Shown here: positions 9,608 through 16,587 of the stretch, in pieces
Position numbering within the stretch: the stretch's first letter is position 1
Layout of the letters: every line of letters begins with the position of its first letter
Assembly (NCBI GenBank): GCA_000385875.2
Contig: KK365132.1
Coordinates: 114,291 to 138,023 of the forward strand
Reading direction: 5' to 3'
Source of the DNA: Anncaliia algerae PRA339
Taxonomy: Eukaryota; Microsporidia; Tubulinosematidae
DNA: 23,733 bases
Made by a program: the position numbers and the translations under genes
Notes under the pieces: generated by a model
Seen by the model: only the letters and a program-made list of their open reading frames with translations
What the model was told of the DNA's origin: nothing
Databases searched by the model: none

Positions 9608-9675
9608 CAAGGCACGCTCCCGGTGTCTTGTAGACTTGTTTCTCAGCTGTGGCGGCAACCTGGAGAAACACTGCA
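9608..9675. other. Second GC-rich island of unknown origin
   Basis: About 65 bp with composition unlike its surroundings, containing ACGCTCCCGGTGTC and GCTGTGGCGGCAACC. It is open on the plus strand within two overlapping frames and on the minus strand for more than 25 codons (the minus frame includes QVAATAEKQVYKTPGA). Its similarity in length and composition to the island at 8926 suggests a common source, although the two do not share an obvious sequence. Confidence 0.35.
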
Positions 9676-9900
9676 TGTATGTTAAAAGTTTCTATTTTCT
9701 GCACTTATGATCTATTAAAATCGCATGAAGATACCACAACCAATTTTAAAACCAAACGATATCTTTTAGGTTTAAATTTAAAGTTCTTATGTATGATGTT
9801 AGCAGATAATATCTTTAATGTTAAAAGAAATAAAATTGAATTTGATCCTTTAATCATAGTTGACCACCCATTTTTAATGTTTGGGAAGCAAACTTTTTAA
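9649..9900 (+). pseudogene. Open frame with serpin-like C-terminal motif
   Basis: A plus-strand frame of 83 codons with no convincing ATG start (its first codon would be GTG) ends IIVDHPFLMFGKQTF. The DHPFL pentapeptide preceded by hydrophobic residues is the hallmark of the serpin C-terminal signature, but the following glycine departs from the pattern, the expected last strand is missing, and the preceding residues do not show a reactive-centre hinge. A frame this long is expected about once by chance here. Weak relic call. Confidence 0.15.
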
Positions 9901-10276
9901 AAACTATTTATAGTATTTTAATTTACTTCAAAGCAAGTATTTATCATGGTATGTTTAAAAGCTATTTATATATAAAAATATTTTAAAAGAATTTTAATTG
10001 CAATAAAAGCTTTAGAGATCCTTTTTTATTGATATAAAATAGTAAAAATCAAAAATATTTTTCTAAACACACCTTATGAATGATGAGTTCATTTAAAAAA
10101 TTGATTTAACAACCTAATAATGCTAAAATCTTTTTTATTTAAAAAATTGAAATAATTTAATACCGTATAATTAAAGATTCATACGTATAAAGATAATATC
10201 TTTAAACAAAAATTTAATTCTTTGTTATTTAAATCCTTTTTTACGTCATTTAATTTGATTTTTAATGCAAATTTTA

Positions 10277-11152
10277 TTAGGAAAATTCCTTTAAACCTGA
10301 GTTGTAATATATTTGATCAAGAGTATTAGAAATCAAGTATAAAAATATTTTTAAAACTAAAAATATTTCTCTTATCATGACAAACCTAATTAATATTTTA
10401 CTTACCTTTTAAAAAATCTGTGATAAACAGTACATATAGAAATATAATAGACTAAAATAGAAAATATGCAGCAACTAGATAATGTTTTTAAAGCATGATT
10501 CTCATCCTTATTAAAGAATGATAAAAATAGATCGGTTATAACCAAAATATACACTATTATGTTCAGTAGATATGATATTTTGTGTAAGCGAATTGTATAA
10601 ATTATTTTTATAAATACCCTACATATAAGAAACAGATAAAAGAGTATTCTGAATATTTTGTTACAAATTCTGATCTAATTAATTTTAACTTACCTTATAT
10701 GCTGTCTTTAGCATAGAATTCGCCCCAATCCTATCATTTAATTTAAAAAATATATTAGTTGAAGGCAAATATCTCAACTTATAGAAGATATAGCATGATT
10801 CAACTACCATAACCAACAAGCTTGCCATATTAATATATCCATATTTTTGAAACATTGTTATTAGCATCCCCGAAAGGATGATATATATTCTTAAGACTAT
10901 GTAAAAAAGTAAAGCCTCAAGGTTCTTTTGGATCATGGCATAAATTACAGATATAAATGAAATATAATTTGCCAAAAAGGCTAATTCCATGAAATGTATT
11001 AAAGAACAACATGGTTTTATACCCAAACTTCTATAGTATTCGATTGTTTTATGTGCATATACTAAGAATATACTTGTTTCTATCACATAAAATGATACAA
11101 TAATTAGTATAACATGGTTTATTTGTTTACTTCTCGCTCGTTGGTCTGACAT
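10277..11152 (-). CDS. Multi-pass membrane protein, three exons, two mini-introns
   Basis: Read on the minus strand as join(11152-10694, 10674-10406, 10385-10277). Exon 1 is open for 153 codons and then meets GTAAGT; unspliced it would stop two codons later. Removing 19 nt restores a frame open for 89 codons, up to a second GTAAGT. Removing 20 nt restores the frame again for 35 codons to TAA at 10279-10277. The spliced protein has 278 residues and about eight hydrophobic helices: residues 13-33, 51-73, 80-101, 107-126, 161-181, 187-207, 214-236 and 246-263. Four lie in exon 1 and four after it, with regular spacing across the junctions. It is probably an integral membrane protein of unknown function; no transporter motif is recognised. 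The start at 11152 (MSDQRARSKQ) is the first ATG of the frame and gives a short basic cytosolic-looking N-terminus. The unspliced reading gives a truncated 155-aa four-helix protein, which is the main alternative. Confidence 0.8.
10386..10405 (-). other. Spliceosomal intron 2, 20 nt
   Basis: On the minus strand the intron is GTAAGTAAAATATTAATTAG, 20 nt, phase 2 (it splits an AGG codon after AG). It shares donor GTAAGT and the whole 3' end TTAATTAG with intron 1. If retained, the codon after AGG is TAA. Confidence 0.75.
10675..10693 (-). other. Spliceosomal intron 1, 19 nt
   Basis: On the minus strand the intron is GTAAGTTAAAATTAATTAG, 19 nt, phase 0, after exon end AAG. It has a perfect GTAAGT donor, AG acceptor and a TTAAT element (possible branch site) within a few bases of the AG. 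If retained, it introduces TAA as its third codon. Its length is not a multiple of three. Confidence 0.8.
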
Positions 11153-11916
11153 TGTTTTTTAGATCTGATTTTTTTATAATATTGACAGAAAATTTCTTTT
11201 GATTTGGTATTTATCAAAAAAACGTTAATTTTAATAAATCGAATTCAAATTTTCTAATTTTAATTAAACAGTTTGTTTTAAGGTTAAATTGAATTGAATC
11301 GTGAAACTAATATAAATTTCATTCATTTTGTAAAATTACAATGACAAAAAAAGATCATATATAGAACTTAAATATTGCAATAATTAATAATTTTCAAATC
11401 AAAATAATATGAACACCTATCAGTGAAATAGATCATGGTTATAATACAATTTATTTAAAAAAAGACCTAGAAAATGTTTGCAGACAGCAATGATATTGTT
11501 TTCTTTATATAATTAAACTATTAAATTTAATGATTTTTGGAGCTAAAGATTCTTTCATTAAAAGTTTTATCAAACAATAAAAGCTCAATCAATCACAAAT
11601 ATCAATTTAAATTATTATTAGCAAATACAATTAAAAAGTATATTTGAAAAGTAAGTATAAAATAAAAAAATAGAAGAATATTGTTAATCTTTTAGGATAA
11701 TTGTGTTAATCTACATTCCTATAAGGGTTCGAATCTTGGATTAATTAATTTAATTTTATTTTAAAGGAATTCTTGTATTTAAAAATATTTTCTTTATCAT
11801 CTTAATTACAAGTCCAACAACAAATAAAACTAAAATATACAACACTTATTTGATATATCTAGATCACACTTTCCCGTATGAAAAAACTATATGGACACAC
11901 ACCTAAATGCAATTAA
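11153..11916. other. Intergenic, upstream of the spliced gene
   Basis: About 760 bp, A/T-rich, containing the start region of the minus-strand spliced gene. A GTAAGT at 11651 on the plus strand is not preceded by a coding frame, so I do not call an intron there. No other feature seen. Confidence 0.5.
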
Positions 11917-12291
11917 GAATGCTACAAACAAACTAGCAATAGCTTTATCAAAAAGTTCAAAGAAACAATCAGCATATCTACATAAGTAAATACAATATTT
12001 ATCAAAGAAAGAGGTGATGTTGTGTATGGTGTCATCATACACATATTTGAATTTTAAGAAGGGATTTTAAAGTGATTGCGATAGTTAAAGAGGATTGATG
12101 TAGACAGAAACAAAGTTTCAGTTGAAAATTATTTGAATGAAACTTTTAAATAAAGTATGGTTTTTACAAAGAAATATTCTTCAAGTATAAATTTATCGGC
12201 CCTAATCGCGGCGCCCAAAGAGGCGATAAAATTCTATACACCTATAATGAGTTCTCTTGTAGAAAATACAGAAGAATATTATATAATTTAA
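11917..12291 (+). pseudogene. Decayed coding sequence, unknown family
   Basis: A single plus-strand frame from 11917 to the TAA at 12289-12291 has protein-like composition interrupted by in-frame TAA, TAA, TGA, TAG and TAA. Its pieces include NTIFIKERGDVVYGVIIHIF, RIDVDRNKVSVENYLNETFK, and a final 44-codon ORF from ATG 12157 (it reads INLSALIAAPKEAIKFYTPI in the middle). The G+C spike at 12199-12230 falls in this last piece and is explained by GCC, GCG and CCC codons in frame. This looks like a gene that has accumulated nonsense mutations. Family not recognised. Confidence 0.4.
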
Positions 12292-12543
12292 TTTTAAATT
12301 ATGACATCATGATTGCTGATTTTATTGAATAATTTTTGCAATAATACCTCAAATCCAAATTTAAACAAACCTTTTATCAAATTTTTAGCATCTTCTATTT
12401 AATTTTGTCGAATACTTAACTAAAGTCAAATTATACATAATATAAATTGAATTTTTACCATCTAAGCTCATAAAATATTCTATTATTACAAATGAACATG
12501 GAAAAGAAAAATTGACTTTATTGAGATGGAATAAAGGTTTATG

Positions 12544-12588
12544 GGTAAATGTATACTTAGGATCCCCCCCCTTAATTGAGTGGGATTT
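12544..12588 (+). repeat. Left terminal inverted repeat of Merlin element
   Basis: A 45-bp repeat starting GGTAAATGTATACTTAGGAT, then eight Cs, TTAATTGAGTGGGATTT. It matches the reverse complement of the right end at every position except the C/T run, where the right copy has six Cs and three Ts. Confidence 0.95.
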
Positions 12589-12646
12589 CAAAAAAAAATA
12601 TCAACAATTTAAATAAATACAAACACTACATAACATTGTTAAAAAT

Positions 12647-13303
12647 TTAAAATAATAGACTAATAATATATAAATAGTATGTAACTAAANNNNNNNNNNN
12701 NNNNNNNNNNNNNNNNNNNNNNNNNNNNNNNNNNNNNNNNNNNNNNNNNNNNNNNNNNNNNNNNNNNNNNNNNNNNNNNNNNNNNNNNNATTCTCTAGTA
12801 TTAATGTCGATTCCGCCTACAACCCACGGACTTCTTGGAATTCTCCCGACATTATACTTTCTTTTACTAAATTTGCTTTCATCAATCTCAATTACATGCC
12901 CAGGTCCTCCTATTCTACCCCTCGAATTTTCTTTTAATATTATATAAGAAAGTTTTTGTAGCTTATTGTACCATTTACTAATTGTTTTATGTCCTGAGAA
13001 TTTTAGCTCGTGCATGACTTTCTGTTGATTTAAGTCTTGAGACCAGTAGTAAGCAAGATCTAGAAGCCTTGCTAAATCCAATTTATTGTTAAAAAATATG
13101 GTGTCCTTGAAAATAGAGGGAGCAGTAGAACAGGCTTTGCATTTCCATCTGAAAGTGTTCTTATATTCTATTAATCGCATATGACCCCCTAAACATTTTA
13201 TGCAGTTCTTTAAAACAGGTATAACTTCTATTTCCTGCAACCATTTTATAGTTTCGGCAAGATTAACCGTTTTTCCTACTAGTTCTCGATGCGTGATATT
13301 CAT
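12647..13303 (-). CDS. Merlin (DDE_Tnp_ISXO2-like) transposase, interrupted by gap
   Basis: 171 residues are readable before the gap, starting MNITHRELVG at 13303. A zinc ribbon C34-x2-C37...C54-x2-C57 (CIKC...CKAC) is followed by a helical region at about residues 75-125 (LDLAYYWSQDLNQQKVMHEL). The start of the DDE/DDN catalytic domain follows: GGPGHVIEIDESKFSKRKY with the first catalytic aspartate D141, then RGIPRS-like RIPRSPWVVGGID. The frame across 100 N and the 13 residues after it (12647-12689) is not meaningful: the remaining catalytic residues and the usual C-terminal part, roughly another 100 or more residues, are absent. Either the true gap is much larger than 100 bp or the element is internally deleted. 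Expression signals are not evident. Confidence 0.85.
   Translation of the reverse strand: MNITHRELVGKTVNLAETIKWLQEIEVIPVLKNCIKCLGGHMRLIEYKNTFRWKCKACSTAPSIFKDTIFFNNKLDLARLLDLAYYWSQDLNQQKVMHELKFSGHKTISKWYNKLQKLSYIILKENSRGRIGGPGHVIEIDESKFSKRKYNVGRIPRSPWVVGGIDINTREXXXXXXXXXXXXXXXXXXXXXXXXXXXXXXXXXXLVTYYLYIISLLF
12690..12789. other. Assembly gap, 100 N
   Basis: A run of exactly 100 undetermined bases, the conventional placeholder for a gap of unknown length. It lies inside a repetitive element, where scaffolding errors are common. Confidence 0.99.
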
Positions 13304-13476
13304 TGAGGCTATTTAAATTAATAAATATTATATACCTACATAATAGAAAAGTAATAGTTTAAAAATTACAATATATAGTTTTTATTTAACTTGTCTTTTA
13401 ATTATTGTTTTTAAGTGCATATATCGATATTTTATTGCTATTATTGCATTTAATATTTTTGTTTTTTAGAGGCAAA

Positions 13477-13520
13477 AAATCCCACTCAATTAAAGGGGGG
13501 ATCCTAAGTATACATTTACC
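13477..13520 (-). repeat. Right terminal inverted repeat of Merlin element
   Basis: A 44-bp copy, reading on the minus strand GGTAAATGTATACTTAGGAT then six Cs, TTTAATTGAGTGGGATTT. It is the outer boundary on the transposase 5' side, about 170 bp upstream of the transposase start codon. Confidence 0.95.
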
Positions 13521-14319
13521 AAATTGCCTACTATATTTCTATTAAAATCTTTCCCATAGTAAAGAGATGTATTATAAATCTTCTAAAATTTTTAATTTAA
13601 CCATCATTTATAAGGTTAGTCTTTATTATATTTTATCTGAAGTGTTTTATTATTGTAAGAATATGAATATATTCATATTTATTTAAAGATATAATTTTTT
13701 GCCCTATGATGGAACACAGGCAAAAAAACAAGAAGTTGTTTTATAAAAAATAGGTTTGAGATGTCTATCTCTCCTATTTGTTAGGAGATAAAATATCTTT
13801 AAAGCACAACAATTATGTACATTATTTTAATTGCTAGAAATTTTACTTTTAAAAAATACAGCTTTTAAGCGAAACATATCATAAATACCAACTGCAATCA
13901 ATTTTTTATGATCTCTACAAGTATTTTGATAAGTTTTAACCAAACCGAATTTAAAACCATGCTTCCACGATTAATATTTTTTATTCTTAAAATATATTCG
14001 AAGAAAATAAATATTTTATCCCTCTCCCAACATTAATTTAATTCAGGTTTAATAAGATTGTGATTAAATATTAACGAGATCATTAATTGTTAAATGGGGA
14101 TAAAATATTTTAAATCGAACAAATCTTTTTTCTTTAAAAAATAGATTTAAAATTAATTTAATTAGATATTGTATGGAAATAGTGATAAACTTAATTTTAA
14201 AAAATATTTTACTTCGAAATAATTTATTATTGTAATAAATATCTTATAACTAAAATAAAAATAATTAATATAAATTAAAATAAATAATTTATAAAAAACT
14301 AATTTAATTCAAATATCCC
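13521..14319. other. Intergenic with short palindromes
   Basis: About 800 bp without a gene. It contains a perfect 20-bp palindrome AATATGAATATATTCATATT at 13660-13679 and a hairpin TCTCCTA-TTTGT-TAGGAGA around 13773-13791. A 15-codon ORF after GCCCTATG near 13707 is too short to call. The last 200 bp is nearly pure A/T and leads to the CCC before the next start. Confidence 0.5.
14317..14319 (+). promoter_or_regulatory. CCC motif abutting start codon
   Basis: CCC directly precedes ATG in otherwise pure A/T upstream DNA. CCC-like motifs just upstream of start codons are an established microsporidian signal. The same arrangement occurs at 22878-22880 (minus) and 344-346 (minus), and CCC with a 4-base spacer precedes the ribonucleotide reductase start (22060-22062, minus). 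Confidence 0.45.
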
Positions 14320-15258
14320 ATGCAAAAAATTATAGCTTCATCTGAAAAGATTCTTCTTTTAAGAGAAAAAAGAAAAGCAATAAGAGAAACCATTGAAAGA
14401 GAAGAAATTGCTGTTAATAAATTAGTAAAGGATAATTTGGATTTATTTGATTATATTATTAATGTAGACCATATGAGCATTTGTGAAGCAAATATTTTAG
14501 AGACAAAGTTTAGGTTACTTGTAGAAGAAAGAATAAAGGATATCTGTGAAGAAACATACAAACAAATATTGCTGATTTATGAGAAATTGATAATTCCTGA
14601 TAAAATAAGCCTAACCTTTCCAGAGCAAAATAAAAAAGACATGCTTGTTTCCCTAGAAGACTATCTTAAATTTTTGTTCTGCGTTCACTTATTTGAAGAA
14701 AAATTGAATATTAAAAGTGATACTTGCATCCATTTTAATTTAATATCATTAGAATGTGTTTTTAGCAGTCAAAATGAAATACTTTCTAAGATAAATCCTG
14801 TAAATATTACTTGGAATATTGATACTTCTCTTTTAGAGTTATTTAAGAAGAATATTACAATTAATTTTAACACAGAGAACCTCAACACTTTTATAATGAA
14901 AAAGAAATTGGATTTATTTTTAAAATACTTAAAAAAATACATGAGTTTTCCCAAGGAAGGACTCTTCTACTTAAATTCTTATTTACTCCCTAAAAATTTT
15001 GCAACAATTAATTTAATCCATGAGAAGGATACTAACTTAAGTGAATCAGATAAAATAATAAATGATTTTTTTAGTGAGGTAAATATTATCTTACTCCAAT
15101 CAGATATTGATGAAGAGAGTAAAGCATTGATTTATTCTTATATGATGTTAATTAATAAGGGAATAACCTCATTTGCTGATACTTCATATTTTAAGGATAA
15201 AGGAACATATTATTATGTTAAGTGGATTGATGTGTTTAAGAATGAAGTATATTATTAA
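14320..15258 (+). CDS. Hypothetical coiled-coil protein, 312 aa
   Basis: Complete ORF from ATG at 14320, directly after CCC, to TAA at 15256-15258. The length without stops makes it certainly coding. Residues 8-40 (EKILLLREKRKAIRETIERE and on) form a basic/acidic helix with heptad spacing, likely a coiled coil. The rest is helical and hydrophilic, with short leucine-rich segments (residues 111-125 and 200-215) and no clear transmembrane segment or signal peptide. The C-terminus ends in aromatic residues (FKNEVYY). I recognise no motif or family. A structural or complex-forming role is plausible from the coiled coil only. It has no close neighbour: about 800 bp of empty DNA upstream and 1.3 kb downstream. 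Confidence 0.85.
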   Translation: MQKIIASSEKILLLREKRKAIRETIEREEIAVNKLVKDNLDLFDYIINVDHMSICEANILETKFRLLVEERIKDICEETYKQILLIYEKLIIPDKISLTFPEQNKKDMLVSLEDYLKFLFCVHLFEEKLNIKSDTCIHFNLISLECVFSSQNEILSKINPVNITWNIDTSLLELFKKNITINFNTENLNTFIMKKKLDLFLKYLKKYMSFPKEGLFYLNSYLLPKNFATINLIHEKDTNLSESDKIINDFFSEVNIILLQSDIDEESKALIYSYMMLINKGITSFADTSYFKDKGTYYYVKWIDVFKNEVYY

Positions 15259-16587
15259 TTAAATTGTTTTTATTTTGAATTCATTATATAGATATTTTGT
15301 TTTCAGAAAGCTGAGCAAATTTTTTTCTTTAGAAAGTAAATTTTTAAAAACTCCTTAAGTGAACTTCGTATCAAAAATATAAAATAAATACCATATTTAT
15401 TTTTAATGATTAAAAATATACAAATTAAGCTTTGAATATGAGGATATAGCAAATGCATTAATGCTATTGATGTATTTTTACTTTACAAAAGAATCTCTTT
15501 AAATAAAAAGTTATTACAAGATGGTTTCAACAGATTTTTACTCGTAGATTTTTTTAGAAAAGATTAAAATTAACTAATGTCGCATTTAATATTTTTAACT
15601 GAAACTAACTCTTAATATGAACATATATTATCAATCAGATGCTGTTTTCTATTATGAATAGATACAATTTACATATGAGTTATATTGAAAAAATAACTAC
15701 ATCCTCTAATACAACAATAATGCTTTTACTCAATTATAATACTGTCTATTTAAAGCCATGAATTAAATAAATTAAGCGTAGATTTTTGTACATGTCATAA
15801 CATCTTTAAGGAAAAATTCAGCAGATAAATCTTTTAAATCAACATTAATAACATTTATAAGTATTTATTCAAGCTATACTTATTTTGACAAAGTTATTTT
15901 TGCAATTCTAGCAGCATATCCAATACCTATGATCACTTTAATTTATCAATTATTATGGAAAAAGGCATTTATAGCTTCCAAATATTTTTTACAAATGGTA
16001 TTCTACAAACTGCTTTTTCTTTTCTAAATTATTTCTGTTAGAATTTTTACATCAAAGAAAATATATAAGATTAACTTTTTCCATGTTTTTACTGAAAATT
16101 GTTTTTTCCAAAACAGGATCAATAAATAATTTTTTTACTTTTCCATTTAAACATGTTTTTTTAATATGATAAATCAACTAATTCAACATTTTGACTTTGT
16201 ATTTTTTCTTTGTGTTAGTTGATAAATTAATATAACATAATTTTTGTTTTTAAAAATGATTCATGATATTAACTGCTTAATATTTAGGTATTCTCATATT
16301 AAAAAAATATTTTACGTGGGAATAATATACTTAACATTTTTAAAATTTTATTTAAACTAAATTTTTTATCGTTATTAAAAGATATATTTTTTATTCTAAA
16401 GAATTTATAATGAATAGTTGTCTTCATTCTTTCAATAAATGTTTAAATTCATTAAAAAAATAAAGTACTTACATTAATAAATGTTAATTTTTTAATAAAT
16501 TTACCTTTAATTTTAATAAAAACTTATCCAATTAAATTATATTTTTAATAAAATAATTTCTATATAAAAGAAACCAGAATTTAATAA
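15259..16587. other. Gene-poor stretch containing relic frames
   Basis: About 1.33 kb between two solid genes. 15442-16027 carries consecutive open pieces in changing frames that resemble a broken serpin, listed separately. The remainder, 16028-16587, is A/T-rich and holds the start region of the WD40 gene, with no recognisable element. Confidence 0.45.
15442..16027 (+). pseudogene. Possible decayed serpin, frameshifted
   Basis: Three plus-strand open pieces in successive different frames follow serpin order. The first (from 15442) includes ISLNKKLLQDGFNRFLLVDF, resembling the segment that ends in the family VDF. The second (ATG 15639 to TGA 15761) has a T-x4-LLLNYNTVYLK pattern, resembling the conserved serpin 'T-lvLvNaiYFKg' strand. 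The third (15782-16027, 81 codons, no start at its head) has YTYFDKVIFAILAAYPIPMI about 43 codons later, roughly where serpins have a tyrosine-phenylalanine followed by a leucine-proline-tyrosine strand and a methionine-rich strand. The spacing fits, but the hinge, DHPF signature and intact frame are missing. Serpins are known in several microsporidia. A tentative match by eye; chance is a real alternative. Confidence 0.3.

Larger units (their letters stand above)
7741..10276. other. Gene-poor region with relics and GC islands
   Basis: About 2.5 kb without an intact gene I would defend. It holds a stop-riddled minus-strand frame (7953-8438), two short islands whose G+C is far above the surroundings (8926-9005 and 9608-9675), and a plus-strand open frame ending in a serpin-like DHPFL motif (9649-9900). 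The plus-strand 66-codon frame at 9260-9460 has no recognisable content. Together this looks like a graveyard of decayed genes or mobile elements. Confidence 0.4.
12544..13520 (-). mobile_element. Merlin/IS1016-type DNA transposon
   Basis: The element is bounded by terminal inverted repeats beginning GGTAAATGTATACTTAGGAT, and encodes an ISXO2/IS1595-type DDE transposase on the minus strand. Merlin transposons move by cut-and-paste and normally make an 8-9 bp target duplication. Here the 9 bp outside each end (AGGTTTATG and AAATTGCCT) do not match. The apparent length of 977 bp includes 100 undetermined bases, so the true size is unknown and probably larger. The sequence to the right of the gap holds the transposase N-terminal half; the sequence to the left holds only about 100 bp before the inverted repeat. 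The two ends may come from different copies joined by scaffolding. Confidence 0.9.

Noticed and set aside
11651-11673. GTAAGT followed 17 bases later by AG on the plus strand
   Set aside because: No coding frame leads into it and the 3' end lacks TTAATTAG.
12385-12591. 68-codon minus-strand frame beginning inside the left inverted repeat
   Set aside because: It starts in the transposon end and reads into the flank. The matching frame on the other side of the element does not continue it, so a disrupted host gene is not supported.
12535-13529. Target-site duplication around the Merlin element
   Set aside because: The 9 bp on the two sides (AGGTTTATG and AAATTGCCT) do not match, nor do shifted 8-bp windows.
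13660-13679. Perfect 20-bp A/T palindrome
   Set aside because: Noted as a feature of the spacer, but A/T palindromes of this kind are common by chance in such DNA.
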